From JAYPHU01 sp964611435 (GTDB lineage Bacteria > Pseudomonadota > Alphaproteobacteria > Rhodospirillales > UBA2165), in contig CAZSXT010000012.1 of the NCBI GenBank assembly GCA_964611435.1, forward strand, positions 29,774 to 93,773: 64,000 bases of DNA, written 5' to 3'. The translations under genes and the position numbers were made by a program. The notes beneath the pieces are model-generated. The model was not told the DNA's origin. It saw only the letters and a program-made list of their open reading frames with translations, and searched no databases. Every line of letters begins with the position of its first letter. The first letter of the stretch is position 1. Shown one piece after another: positions 9,396 to 18,706 of this stretch.

Positions 9396-11686
9396 AGGAG
9401 ACGCAAATTCTGCTCAACGATTTGAGATTGCGCTTCGACAACGGCTACGGCCGTCATATTGGCGATACCCCTGGCCGTGACGGTTTCCTGTAGGATGTGC
9501 GCCGGCTGCTTCATGCCAAGCAGCAAGGGACCGACCGCCACGCCGTCCGCCAGCATCTTCAGCGCATTGAAGGTAATATTCGCAGCATCCAAGCTAGGCA
9601 TCACCAAAAGGTTGGGCGTTCCGCTTAGTTGGGAATCCGGCACCAGTGCATCCCGTAAGGACTGAGATAAAGCTGCATCCGTATGCATTTCTCCATCGAT
9701 TTCCAAGCCGGGCGCACGCTCCCGGATCAGTCCTACCGCGTCTCGCATTTTCTTGGCATTGGGATGGCGGGAACTGCCGAAATTTGAATGGGAGAGAACC
9801 GCAATTTTCGGCTTAATGCCGAACCGCTGAATAGTCTCTGCGGCCAGGATCGTAAAATCCGCAATCTGGTCCGAACTGGGGCCGGGGTTCACATGCGTAT
9901 CGCAAATGAAATACGTGCCCTTCGGCATAATCAGAATGCTCATCCCTGCCGCACGGGCGACACCATGACGCAATCCGATGATTTTGAAGACATGGGGCAG
10001 GTGTTCCCTGTAGCGTCCCGTAGCGCCGCAGATCACCGCGTCCGCTTCGTGGCGTTTCAGCATAAGCGCGGCGATAACGGTCGTATTTGTCCGCACGATA
10101 TATCTGGCTTCGTTCCGGGAAACCCCGTCCCGGCTGGTGAGGGAGTGGTATAGCTCCCAGTACTCCCGATACCGGTCATCGCCGTCCGGATCGACGAGCT
10201 CGAAGTCTTTTCCCATTTCAAGCCGGAGACCTAGCTGCTCGATCCGGCGCTCGACAACAGCGCGTCGGCCGATAAGAATCGGATGCACGATTCCTTCGTC
10301 CACGCAACTCTGAACCGCCCGCAGGACACGGCGGGATTCCCCTTCCGCATAAACGACTCGTTTGGGGTTTTTCTTGGCCTGATCGAAAACCGGCTTCATG
10401 ACCGTGCCTGAACGGAACACGAACTCAATGAGTTTCTGCCGATAGGCTTCGAAATCAGTAATCGGCCTGGTGGCGACGCCGGAGTCCATTGCCGCTTTGG
10501 CGACTGCGCTGGCCAACTCTACCAACAGCCGCGGATCAAACGGTTTGGGGATCAGATATTCCGGACCGAAGTTCAGCTCCTGCCCGCCATATGCCTGAAC
10601 CACGGTCTCATCGGATTCAGCCTGGGTCAGTTCCGCCAGCGCATAGACGCACGCCATCTTCATTTCATCGTTGATCGCCGTCGCCCCGACATCAAGCGCT
10701 CCCCGGAACAAGTATGGGAAACACAGGACATTGTTGACCTGATTGGGATAGTCGGTCCGGCCTGTCGCCAAAATAGCGTCCGGGCGCACCGCTAGCGCCT
10801 CTTCCGGCATAATTTCCGGCGTCGGATTGGCCAAAGCCAAAATCAATGGCTTCTCCGCCATCTTGGCGACCATCTCGGGCTTAAGCACGCCAGGGGCCGA
10901 CACACCCAAAAAGACATCCGCACCATCAATAACGTCGTTCAAAGTTCGGGCATCGGTCTTTTGGGCGTAGCGGACATTATACTTGTTGATCTCTTCGGTG
11001 CGGCCCTCGTAAATCACACCGGCGATGTCAGTCACAAAGATATTTTCCTTGTTGACGCCAAGATTGATCAACATGTCCAAACAGGCCAGAGCGGCAGCAC
11101 CCGCGCCCGACACCACCAACTTGACGTCGCCAATATCTTTTTCGACCAGCTTCAGTCCATTAAAGACAGCCGCGCCGACGATAATGGCCGTACCATGCTG
11201 ATCATCGTGCATGACCGGAATGTTCATCTGCTCCTTCAGCTTCGATTCGATGATGAAGCATTCCGGGGCCTTAATGTCTTCCAGGTTAATCCCGCCGAAG
11301 GTCGGCTCCAAAGATTTCACGATCTTGACGAATTCTTCCGGATCAGTCTCATCGATTTCGATATCAAAGACGTTGATCCCGGCGAACTTCTTGAACAGAC
11401 CGCCCTTCCCTTCCATCACTGGCTTGGAGGCCAGCGCACCAATATTACCAAGGCCGAGAACCGCTGTACCGTTGGAGATCACTGCAACCAGATTGCCCCG
11501 CGACGTCATATTCGCCGCTTCCGCGGGGTCCGAAACGATCAAGTTACTGGCGGCCGCCACACCCGGTGAATAAGCCAGGGATAAATCGTGCTGGTTCGCC
11601 AGCGGCTTAGTCGCCACCGTCGCCACCTTTCCCGGCGTCGGGTATCGGTGATAGTCAAGTGCTTCTTCGTTCAGTTTGTCCGCCAT
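9392..11686 (-). CDS. maeB: NADP-dependent malic enzyme with phosphotransacetylase-like domain
   Basis: This is the long MaeB type (764 residues). Residues 1-430 form the malic enzyme, with GTAVLGLGNIG and VVSGAGAAALACLDML in its nucleotide-binding parts and DDQHGTA. Residues 435-764 form a phosphotransacetylase-like domain that usually regulates rather than acetylates. It decarboxylates malate to pyruvate and NADPH, linking the TCA cycle to gluconeogenesis and biosynthesis. It is the first gene of an overlapping pair with mgtE. Confidence 0.95.
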   Translation of the reverse strand: MADKLNEEALDYHRYPTPGKVATVATKPLANQHDLSLAYSPGVAAASNLIVSDPAEAANMTSRGNLVAVISNGTAVLGLGNIGALASKPVMEGKGGLFKKFAGINVFDIEIDETDPEEFVKIVKSLEPTFGGINLEDIKAPECFIIESKLKEQMNIPVMHDDQHGTAIIVGAAVFNGLKLVEKDIGDVKLVVSGAGAAALACLDMLINLGVNKENIFVTDIAGVIYEGRTEEINKYNVRYAQKTDARTLNDVIDGADVFLGVSAPGVLKPEMVAKMAEKPLILALANPTPEIMPEEALAVRPDAILATGRTDYPNQVNNVLCFPYLFRGALDVGATAINDEMKMACVYALAELTQAESDETVVQAYGGQELNFGPEYLIPKPFDPRLLVELASAVAKAAMDSGVATRPITDFEAYRQKLIEFVFRSGTVMKPVFDQAKKNPKRVVYAEGESRRVLRAVQSCVDEGIVHPILIGRRAVVERRIEQLGLRLEMGKDFELVDPDGDDRYREYWELYHSLTSRDGVSRNEARYIVRTNTTVIAALMLKRHEADAVICGATGRYREHLPHVFKIIGLRHGVARAAGMSILIMPKGTYFICDTHVNPGPSSDQIADFTILAAETIQRFGIKPKIAVLSHSNFGSSRHPNAKKMRDAVGLIRERAPGLEIDGEMHTDAALSQSLRDALVPDSQLSGTPNLLVMPSLDAANITFNALKMLADGVAVGPLLLGMKQPAHILQETVTARGIANMTAVAVVEAQSQIVEQNLRLL

Positions 11687-11758
11687 AGTCGGTGCGTTCC
11701 CTGATTGTCCTAGCAGTCGTTACGGCCGCCCATTCTAGCCGTGAATTATGACAATAGC

Positions 11759-11776
11759 CCGCACGAAGACGTGCGG
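11759..11776 (-). terminator. Hairpin downstream of the DUF1194 gene
   Basis: A 7-bp perfect stem (11759-11765 with 11770-11776) closes a four-base loop, TCTT on the minus strand. It begins 12 bases past the stop of the DUF1194 gene. There is no long T-tract after it, so it may be a weak or Rho-assisted terminator, or simply protect the mRNA end. Confidence 0.45.
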
Positions 11777-11788
11777 AGCGCCCGCATC

Positions 11789-12505
11789 TTATCGTGAAGC
11801 ATGGTTGCGGCCAACTGCCCCCGCGATTTCACGGATCAATTTGATCCTACTCGCTGTCTCGATGTCCTGGAAATTGCGCGCCGGTATGGCAAAGGCGCCG
11901 GGCCCGCCAATGACATTTTCCCGGAAAAACTCCAAAAGATCCAAATAGCCTTGCAGGATCGGCAAGCCGTTCACGATCATTCCAGCCTTGACCGCCATAT
12001 CCCGCCCCATATAGGCCGGCATCCCATTGCGATCCGGCCCGTCTCCGGAGATATCGATTATCTTGCGCCGACCCTCGAAGGCGTTGTCCTGAATAGACAT
12101 CATGCCATGCTGGATCGCATCACCGATGGCCGTACCGCCACCGTAAAGCTCCCGCGGGTGAGTCTCCAAAATCTTGACGACCCTGAGGATGTCTTCCTTG
12201 GATTGAATTACCGTCCACTGAACGATGGGCACGTGGAGCCCGGGCCCAGACCACTCTACGTAGGAAATGGCAATTTTACCCAGCGCTCCGCCCTGAATGG
12301 CGCCTAGTACGCGGGGGTCACGCAGGGCGCGCGCATAGCCGATCCTTTGTAAGGAAAATTCATCGTCATCGACACTGCCCGATCCGTCGGCCATCAAAAT
12401 CAGTTCTACATCGACGGGTTCATAGGTCTGAGCCAGAACCGGCCCACCGCCTAATATGAATAATAGTGAGAAAACTCCGATCAACTGTTGAGGCCAGGAC
12501 CCCAA
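11789..12505 (-). CDS. DUF1194 (von Willebrand factor A-like) secreted protein
   Basis: A signal peptide (about residues 1-25, ending VLA-Q) precedes a VWA-like fold. The metal-ion-dependent adhesion site motif is LMADGSGSVD, and later conserved blocks are IAISYVEWSGPG, GGGTAIGDAIQHG and IIDISGDGPDRNG. It is predicted to be periplasmic or exported. The start used here is TTG, 1 base after the stop of the upstream MBL/cNMP gene, and is uncertain. A paralogue lies at 29070-29954. The ligand of this family is not known. Confidence 0.82.
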   Translation of the reverse strand: MGSWPQQLIGVFSLLFILGGGPVLAQTYEPVDVELILMADGSGSVDDDEFSLQRIGYARALRDPRVLGAIQGGALGKIAISYVEWSGPGLHVPIVQWTVIQSKEDILRVVKILETHPRELYGGGTAIGDAIQHGMMSIQDNAFEGRRKIIDISGDGPDRNGMPAYMGRDMAVKAGMIVNGLPILQGYLDLLEFFRENVIGGPGAFAIPARNFQDIETASRIKLIREIAGAVGRNHASR

Positions 12506-12506
12506 A

Positions 12507-14744
12507 TCAAGCTTCCACGGTTGTATGAACGGGCGCCGTTAAATTCGCATCACGAACGGTCTGGACACGCCGGCGGAAGGTCTCCAGCAGCTTCCACCTG
12601 ACGATCGGAATATCATCAATGACGTCCGCCGGGATATCCCAAACTTGCGCGCTGCCGATTGTCAGCCAATGTGATTTAGGCACGACATTGAAAATCGCTC
12701 GTCCTTCGTTGAAAAAATCTCCGGAGCGCAAAGTCTCCAGCACGTTGTCATCGGAAAATCGCTTAATAACGCCGCTGTCCAAAATTCTTATGATGTTTTG
12801 ATTGTCCTCATTCTCCGGCACAAGCCCGTCTTCCAACTCTGACATCATCATCGAGTTGGCGACCCGGTTGTGGACGGGATAGCTCAAACCTTCGTTGAAC
12901 AGCCAGGTGTTGCGTAGCCACAAACGCTTGCGGGCGAGGTCTTCAATCAAATGGCGATCCGCATACTGATCGATGAACGCCAAATACTGTTGCGACGGGA
13001 TGACCAAAACACTCAGAAAACTAGTGGCGCGAAAGGTAGCGTTCGCCTCGGTTCCCTGTAGTGCGGGAAGTTCACCCAGGAAGTCGCCGGCGGTAAGCCG
13101 AACTACCTCATGGGACTCGTTGCTAATTTCTTCGGCATTTCCGGACAAAACCAGCAACAATTCGCCGACAGGTTCACCTTGCTGTATCAAGATTTCGTGG
13201 GGGTTCAGTTTTCGGAGCCGGTTATTGAGCAAAATCTGTAACTTGCTGTTGGAAAGAGTCGGGAAATAGCTCTGCAGGTAGCGGTAGGCTTGCCGGCGCA
13301 AATAATCCTGAGACGCCGGGATCAGAACATCCGCCGTCCCGAACTCTGCGCCCGAGCCGATCTTCCGTTCATCGGTGGTCAAATCCCGGTTCACATGCGC
13401 CAGCACCAGTTTATTTGACGTATCTTCGGCAAAATCGATCGCATCACCATGAATCAAACCGCCACCGATATCGATTTTCTTGAGATTGGCGTAGGTGCGA
13501 TATTCCTGTTTCACGACTTCGCAATATTCCCGCGTCATACCAGAGGTCTCGGTTGCGTTATCAACCATGTCATCCAGGACACGATCAGCGGCAATATCGG
13601 CGAGATGATTGTAAGTGTAGTGCCCCTTCGGGCCGAGCACACTGAACTTAAAGATCGTATTCTCCACCGGATGGGGCGACACAACAGGCATCACACCAAG
13701 TCCGCCAATGTCTCGCCAGACATTGGTTTCCAAATCGGAAATGTCGAAATAGTTGCCGAATTCTTCTTCGTCGATCGACAGAAGCGCAGAGAGTTTTTTA
13801 GTCACCGCCGAACGTACGTATGGCGTCGCGTAGTAGCGCAACTTGTGATCGGACTGTAAAAGCGCGGTCAAGCCGGCAAAGTGATCGTCATGGCAATGAG
13901 TGTGAAAGATGCCGTCCAGTTCATTCACGCTGAGGCTCAGGGAATTTAAAATCGCGCCGAGGTTGGGCCCGGCATCGATCAAGTAGAGCTTCCCTTGGAA
14001 AGACAGAAGGCTGCCCATACAAGGCCGGTCGATATCCCAGCCATCGCCTTCGCCTGAGTGAATCACCGAGAAATACTCCCGGCTTACATGGTGCATGCCG
14101 AGGGGATACGGCGACTTGTAGCTTTCCCCTTCCGGCAAGTTCATGTCGATGATGACATGCTCGCCATCATAGTCGAGCCGGTACTTATTGAGGGTGATCC
14201 GTTTGATCATTACGCCCGGAGCAATCTCCGTGTCGTGATGATCCAGAGGCAGACAATCGAGCAATTCACTCGGCGGTCGAATCTCACCAAAAGCAAAATG
14301 CGTTTTGATGCGCATCATCGTGTCGGCCAGGTCGTCGTCCATGCCGGTGGCCAACAGCTCTTCTTTGGAAATCAGGCCGTAATTGCCCCTGTGGATATAG
14401 CTTAGCTGCGCCTGAAGCTGGTCTTCCAATCCCATCAAAAGCGGCTTGCGGCCGGTGTTGTTGGGGTGTCGCGGCAGCAACATACCTTGCTTATAAAGCA
14501 TCTGTAGGACCGGGAATTCCGCGAGATTGCAAAACTCACCGCCTTGCAGGGTCATGTCGGAAATAAGGATCATGTTCGGGCCCGTTTCCGCAGGTACGTC
14601 ACCTATCAACGTTTCGATAATCAGGCCACGACGCATCAAATGCTTCACAATATCGGCCGGGCAGCCGCAGAGGATGCGCAATCCCACATCCTCAATCTCC
14701 ACCCATTCGACACCGGGGGTTAATTTAATCTGCCGAATTTTCAT
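12507..14744 (-). CDS. Metallo-beta-lactamase fold protein fused to cyclic-nucleotide-binding domains
   Basis: I chose the ATG at 14742-14744, giving 745 residues. An N-terminal region of about 190 residues of unknown fold comes first. A metallo-beta-lactamase domain follows, with the metal motif HTHCHDDHFAGL near residues 281-292. The last third has a cyclic-nucleotide-binding-like domain (LIQQGEPVGELLLVLSG ... GDFLGELPALQG, about 500-600) and a more degenerate second copy. No signal peptide is present. The DUF1194 gene follows with a single-base gap, so they are one operon. The substrate is unknown. Confidence 0.8.
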   Translation of the reverse strand: MKIRQIKLTPGVEWVEIEDVGLRILCGCPADIVKHLMRRGLIIETLIGDVPAETGPNMILISDMTLQGGEFCNLAEFPVLQMLYKQGMLLPRHPNNTGRKPLLMGLEDQLQAQLSYIHRGNYGLISKEELLATGMDDDLADTMMRIKTHFAFGEIRPPSELLDCLPLDHHDTEIAPGVMIKRITLNKYRLDYDGEHVIIDMNLPEGESYKSPYPLGMHHVSREYFSVIHSGEGDGWDIDRPCMGSLLSFQGKLYLIDAGPNLGAILNSLSLSVNELDGIFHTHCHDDHFAGLTALLQSDHKLRYYATPYVRSAVTKKLSALLSIDEEEFGNYFDISDLETNVWRDIGGLGVMPVVSPHPVENTIFKFSVLGPKGHYTYNHLADIAADRVLDDMVDNATETSGMTREYCEVVKQEYRTYANLKKIDIGGGLIHGDAIDFAEDTSNKLVLAHVNRDLTTDERKIGSGAEFGTADVLIPASQDYLRRQAYRYLQSYFPTLSNSKLQILLNNRLRKLNPHEILIQQGEPVGELLLVLSGNAEEISNESHEVVRLTAGDFLGELPALQGTEANATFRATSFLSVLVIPSQQYLAFIDQYADRHLIEDLARKRLWLRNTWLFNEGLSYPVHNRVANSMMMSELEDGLVPENEDNQNIIRILDSGVIKRFSDDNVLETLRSGDFFNEGRAIFNVVPKSHWLTIGSAQVWDIPADVIDDIPIVRWKLLETFRRRVQTVRDANLTAPVHTTVEA

Positions 14745-14903
14745 CCCAGTCCGAAATTTAGCCAGCACGAATAACCACTTAACCGGACATTCTAAGGAAA
14801 AACCCGACTCTGACCACCCTAAATCAGCCTAGAATTCTAGTATCTTTATGGAAATTTGCTCACCTAAGAACGATGGTTTGACGGTGAAAAGAGGGAATGC
14901 CGG

Positions 14904-15458
14904 TTAAACCGGACGGCAAAGCTGTATCATTCTGCGCATGGCGGCAGCGATTTTTTCCGCCACGTCCTGCACGTCGTTGAGGATGATATACACCCGGCTC
15001 ACGCCAAACTGGTCATCCAGATAGCCGCCGGTGAAGCGATAGGCGCCCGTATCCTTGAAGGCGGAATAGGTGGCGAACTCCACCTCCCGGTGAATAATCA
15101 CGTAATAAAACGGTTTCAGTTTGTGAGTTCTGCGTTCGACCGAGATATCCGCCAGCCCGACATCGTGGAAATCAAAATCCGTCTCGCCACGGATAAAAAT
15201 ATGCCCTTTCTCTCCGCCCCATTTGACCGCCCGATTGATCCGGGCCTGACAAACATCATCATTCCGCCGCTCGATGGAGCGCATCATATCGATCGGAATG
15301 CCGTGATTTGTGTGGGTGAGATGGCTGTGCTCGGAGATGGTCCGGCTGAGAAAAGCAAAGGTTTCCTCTGATTCCGACGCAGCCAACACTGGCCCGGCCA
15401 CCAGGACCGAAATTATATACAGGCATATACGCGTCAGTGACCGATTCAATACAACCAT
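14904..15458 (-). CDS. Secreted hypothetical protein
   Basis: The 184-residue product has a clear signal peptide (about residues 1-26, ending PVLAAS) and a mature part without membrane segments. It has two Cys residues (VCQARIN and LCRPV) that could form a disulfide, and a stretch of alternating beta-like strands (FYYVIIHREVEFATYS). I do not recognise the family. It is flanked by gaps of 75 and 159 bases and is probably its own unit. Confidence 0.65.
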   Translation of the reverse strand: MVVLNRSLTRICLYIISVLVAGPVLAASESEETFAFLSRTISEHSHLTHTNHGIPIDMMRSIERRNDDVCQARINRAVKWGGEKGHIFIRGETDFDFHDVGLADISVERRTHKLKPFYYVIIHREVEFATYSAFKDTGAYRFTGGYLDDQFGVSRVYIILNDVQDVAEKIAAAMRRMIQLCRPV

Positions 15459-15533
15459 CCGATGCTATCCGGCGAAAATTATCCGCCACAAAAGTATGCC
15501 CCGATCCCGATCCGGAAACAAGTGGGAAACGCT

Positions 15534-16730
15534 CTAGCCGGAGACCGGCAGGTCAGACGGCAGGCGGATATGATCTTGGTTGATCTCACTGACGCTGGTC
15601 AACCCCATGGCCGCCATGGTCCGGCGGATTTCCGATCCCAAAATATCGATCGCTTTGGCCGCACCGGGCTCCCCCGCCGCCGCCACGCCGTAAAGCGTCG
15701 CCCGGCCCACGGCGATGGCGTTCGCCCCCAGCGCCAGACCTTTCAGGACATCGCTGCCCCGGCGAACACCGGTATCCGCGATCAGGGTCAACCTGTCCCC
15801 GGTGGCGTCCTTGATCGCCGGCAGCGCATCCCAGGCGGTGACCGCCGCATCCAACACGTTCCCGGCGTGGTTAGAGACAAAAACACCGTCCACCCCGGCA
15901 TCCGCCGCCATCACCGCGTCGTCCGGGTGCAAAATGCCTTTCAACAGCAGTTTCTTCGGCCAAGCGTCGCGCAGGCGTTTCAAGAAATCCCAATCGAGTG
16001 TTTCGTTCCGGTTCAGGAACCCGCCGGTGGATTTGGATTGATAGTCGTCGGCCGCCGCCTTGTGCTCTTCCGGAAAATGGATATTGGCGAAGGGCGGCAG
16101 GCCTTTTTCCATCCACAGATAAGGACACAGCGTGCCGAAGAGCCAGCGCGGATGCATCGCCACGTCTAGCGCGGTTTTGGCATTCACCCTCGGCGGCAGG
16201 GTAAAGCCGTTGCGAACATCCACCTCCCGGTTGTTGTAGACTGGTGAATCCACAGTCAGGACCAAAGCCTCGAACCCGGCGTCCAGCGCACGCTGCACGG
16301 TCAACATGGAGGCCTCGATATCCTGCCAGATATAAAGCTGGAACCATTGGGTCCCGCCCCCATCGGCGACGATCTTTTCCATCGGCGTATTCGATGTACT
16401 GGCCAGGGTGCACGGGATATTGGCCGCCGCGGCCGCCTTGGCGAGGGCCGTCTCCCCCCGGTACCAGACATAGCCCGCCGGGCCCGTCGGCCCGATCACC
16501 AGGGGCAGGTCGTGTTTCCTGCCGAACAGCGTAACGCCGGGGTCACGACCGGAGACATCCCGCAACATCCGGGGCATCAGCTTAATCCGGTCCAACGCCT
16601 CCCGGTTGTGGCGCAGCGACAGCTGATCCTCGCTCGCCTTGTCGCAGAAATCGAACAGCACCTTGGTCAGACGCTTCTTGGCCAGCAACCGCAGATCCGC
16701 AATGTTCAAGGCTTTGTCGAGATTAGGCAC
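15534..16730 (-). CDS. FMN-dependent alpha-hydroxyacid dehydrogenase (lactate dehydrogenase-like)
   Basis: The protein belongs to the LldD/glycolate oxidase family. It shows IGPTGPAGYVW, the FMN-binding LASTSNTPMEKI and LYIWQD segments, the catalytic Lys in KLLLKGIL, and the His-Ala-Gly of VSNHAGNVLDA with ADTGVRRGSDVLKGLALGA. I start it at GTG 16728-16730 (VPNLDKALNIADLRLLAKKRL), giving 398 residues. An earlier start would add residues encoded by an intergenic 9-bp tandem repeat. It oxidises L-lactate or a similar 2-hydroxyacid. The usual family His is followed here by AGN rather than GGR, so the exact substrate is open. Confidence 0.85.
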   Translation of the reverse strand: MPNLDKALNIADLRLLAKKRLTKVLFDFCDKASEDQLSLRHNREALDRIKLMPRMLRDVSGRDPGVTLFGRKHDLPLVIGPTGPAGYVWYRGETALAKAAAAANIPCTLASTSNTPMEKIVADGGGTQWFQLYIWQDIEASMLTVQRALDAGFEALVLTVDSPVYNNREVDVRNGFTLPPRVNAKTALDVAMHPRWLFGTLCPYLWMEKGLPPFANIHFPEEHKAAADDYQSKSTGGFLNRNETLDWDFLKRLRDAWPKKLLLKGILHPDDAVMAADAGVDGVFVSNHAGNVLDAAVTAWDALPAIKDATGDRLTLIADTGVRRGSDVLKGLALGANAIAVGRATLYGVAAAGEPGAAKAIDILGSEIRRTMAAMGLTSVSEINQDHIRLPSDLPVSG

Positions 16731-16762
16731 GATGAGTCTCTCTAGTTCGGGCACTCGTTTAC

Positions 16763-16789
16763 CACAGAGATCACAGAGAGCACAGAGGG
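16763..16789. repeat. Three tandem copies of a 9-bp unit
   Basis: CACAGAGAT, CACAGAGAG and CACAGAGGG stand in direct tandem just upstream of the FMN dehydrogenase start. Similar short CACAGAG arrays are common in intergenic DNA of many proteobacteria. Translated, they give a misleading Cys/Leu-rich N-terminal extension of the next gene. Confidence 0.75.
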
Positions 16790-16832
16790 AGCTCTGGTTT
16801 GAGATTTTAGCCAATCTCTATCTTCTGCGTCG

Positions 16833-16918
16833 CCCCCGAGCCTGCCTGCGCGAAACCGAGGCTCCGCTTCGGCGGAGGCAGGTTGGAACCGACGTGAGTT
16901 GTGGCCAAGTCTCGGGGG
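16833..16918. repeat. Nested inverted repeat, REP-like
   Basis: The outer arms CCCCCGAG (16833-16840) and CTCGGGGG (16911-16918) enclose inner arms CCTGCCT (16841-16847) and AGGCAGG (16876-16882). Inside these is another GC-rich palindrome around CCGCTTCGGCGG. This is the form of a dispersed palindromic intergenic element, but I see no second full copy in the window. Confidence 0.6.
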
Positions 16919-16941
16919 GCCATGGGCGTAAGTTACATGGT

Positions 16942-16970
16942 TCCCCGACAATCGCTTCGCGAGTCGGGGA
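16942..16970. repeat. Palindromic intergenic element
   Basis: Arms TCCCCGAC (16942-16949) and GTCGGGGA (16963-16970) enclose a loop that itself contains CGCTTCGCG. It is followed by TGACG, the usual tail of REP-like elements in alphaproteobacteria. It lies 28 bases downstream of the tRNA 3' end and could also help end the tRNA transcript. Confidence 0.6.
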
Positions 16971-16997
16971 TGACGCCGTTTCTTTCTGGGGGGAATG

Positions 16998-17082
16998 GTG
17001 CGGTCGAGAAGACTCGAACTTCCACCCTATTGCTAGGACAGCGACCTCAACGCTGCGCGTCTACCAGTTCCGCCACGACCGC
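16998..17082 (-). tRNA. tRNA-Leu (anticodon GAG)
   Basis: An 85-nt class II tRNA can be folded by eye. The acceptor arms GCGGTCG and CGACCGC are followed by an encoded ACCA. The anticodon stem CAGCG/CGCTG encloses loop TTGAGGT, giving GAG, which reads CUC and CUU leucine codons. The variable arm is extended, as expected for leucine, and the T-loop reads GTTCGAGTC. The CCA end is genomically encoded. Confidence 0.95.
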
Positions 17083-17180
17083 ACACTCATTTGTCGATTT
17101 AGCAAAGACTTGCCGTTAGACTGCGGGGAGATACCAAATCCCCATCCGCTAATCAAGTTGAACCGCGCGATCAAATAACG

Positions 17181-17879
17181 ATGACACCCGACGATACATC
17201 CGGTCCCACGGCCGCCGAACGCCAAGCGACATCCCATACGCGTGTCGAATTGGCCGGCGAGATGGAGTTCCGCACCAGCGCCGGTCTGGTTCCCTATCCC
17301 GATGCCGTGGCCTTCATGGAGCACCGGGTGGCGGAAATCGATCAACAGATCGCACCGGAGACGGTCTGGTTCCTGGAACACCCGCCGCTCTATACCGCCG
17401 GCACCAGCGCCGATGAGGCGGACCTGTTGGACGCCGCCCGTTTCCCCGTGTTCAAGACCGGACGTGGCGGCCAATACACGTACCACGGCCCCGGCCAGCG
17501 CGTGGCCTATGTGATGCTGGACCTCAAACGCCACGGCAACGACCTCCGCGCCTTTGTCCGCAATCTGGAAGGCTGGGTGATCGCCACCCTGGCACGATTC
17601 GGCGTTACCGGCGAACGGCGGGACGGACGGGTCGGCATCTGGATCGTTGACGAAAACGGCCAGGAAAAAAAGATCGCGGCCATCGGGGTTCGCGTCCGGC
17701 GCTGGATCACCTTTCACGGCATTTCCATCAATGTCGCGCCCGACCTCCGCCACTTTGACGGGATCGTGCCCTGCGGTATTTCCGAATTCGGGGTGACGTC
17801 CCTACAGGATTTGGGCGTGAAAGCGGGCCTGCCCCAAGTGGACGAGGCGCTCCGCGCGACGTTCAAGGATTTCTTCTAA
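17181..17879 (+). CDS. lipB: Lipoyl(octanoyl) transferase
   Basis: The 232-residue protein moves octanoate from acyl carrier protein to lipoyl domains of 2-oxoacid dehydrogenases and the glycine cleavage system. It shows YTAGTSADEADLL, the GRGGQYTYHGPGQRVAYVMLDL signature, the catalytic Lys (about 164, KKIAAIGVRV) and catalytic Cys (about 198, GIVPCGI). Length is normal for the family. Its tail overlaps the convergent hydrolase gene by 4 bases. Confidence 0.95.
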   Translation: MTPDDTSGPTAAERQATSHTRVELAGEMEFRTSAGLVPYPDAVAFMEHRVAEIDQQIAPETVWFLEHPPLYTAGTSADEADLLDAARFPVFKTGRGGQYTYHGPGQRVAYVMLDLKRHGNDLRAFVRNLEGWVIATLARFGVTGERRDGRVGIWIVDENGQEKKIAAIGVRVRRWITFHGISINVAPDLRHFDGIVPCGISEFGVTSLQDLGVKAGLPQVDEALRATFKDFF

Positions 17880-18703
17880 GGCCCTGTCGCCGCCAGTAGT
17901 TCTTTCAGCCACTTTAAAACAACGGAAGTGGAATCCCCTGGTGTGCGCAGATGATCGCTGTCGATCAACTCCAAGCGGTTGAGCTTATGATCTGGGAGCC
18001 GCTGAAACACCAGCCGCGGCCCGTTAACGGACGCCAGCCGGTCGATATGTCCGCCGACCCACAGCACGGGCACGCTGGACAAACGCGTCGCATTGGCGCG
18101 CATACTGGCCGGACCGGACGGATCAAACCAACTCAGATAAATTTTGGCGGAGACATGCACCACATCTTCCCGCCCCTGATTGATATCCGCAAAATCATCC
18201 TTTCTATTCCCCTCGCCTTTCGTAATCATCCGCTTCGCACGGGCGACACTCTCCCCGGCGACCCGGGCGAACACCCGGCCACTCGGCAGATGACCCGGCG
18301 CCAGCATCATGACGCCGGCGACGTCTTTGCGGTTCACCGCATAACCCAGCGCCACATTCGCCCCCAAGCTATGACCGCCGATGACGATCCGTTTTGCGCC
18401 TTTCGCTTTGAGCTTTTCCACCGCCTGATCAACTTCCAGAAGAGCGTCCTGGTAGGTGCGGTCGTACTTGCGGCCCTGCCCCCAGGGCAGCAGCGGCGTT
18501 TCCACCACATACCCGGCGTTTCTCAGATCAGCCGCCAGGGACTCGACCCACCGGCTTGTGCCGCCCTTACCATGCATTAGCACGATACCGAACGCCGGCG
18601 CGTTCTTACTTGAGCTCTGTGGACCGGCCTTGTCCTCCCCGCCATTGCAGCCCGCGAACAGCAGAAGCACCGCCAGCACGCCGGCTATCGGGAACCGGAT
18701 CAT
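17876..18703 (-). CDS. Alpha/beta hydrolase, probable lipoprotein
   Basis: The N-terminus has a hydrophobic segment ending in LLFAGC, a plausible lipobox with Cys19. The rest is an alpha/beta hydrolase with VLMHGKGGTSRW (oxyanion loop), the nucleophile elbow GGHSLGAN (Ser112) and a C-terminal SDHLRTPGD that carries the likely catalytic His. The substrate is unknown. It lies 3 bases after the EF-hand/CHAT gene and is surely co-transcribed with it. The 3' end overlaps lipB tail to tail. Confidence 0.82.
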   Translation of the reverse strand: MIRFPIAGVLAVLLLFAGCNGGEDKAGPQSSSKNAPAFGIVLMHGKGGTSRWVESLAADLRNAGYVVETPLLPWGQGRKYDRTYQDALLEVDQAVEKLKAKGAKRIVIGGHSLGANVALGYAVNRKDVAGVMMLAPGHLPSGRVFARVAGESVARAKRMITKGEGNRKDDFADINQGREDVVHVSAKIYLSWFDPSGPASMRANATRLSSVPVLWVGGHIDRLASVNGPRLVFQRLPDHKLNRLELIDSDHLRTPGDSTSVVLKWLKELLAATGP

Positions 18704-18706
18704 GCC

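Noticed and set aside
16731..16814. N-terminal extension of the FMN alpha-hydroxyacid dehydrogenase
   Set aside because: The extra residues (SSLCALCDLCGKR) come from the intergenic tandem repeat; the GTG at 16730 matches where family homology begins.
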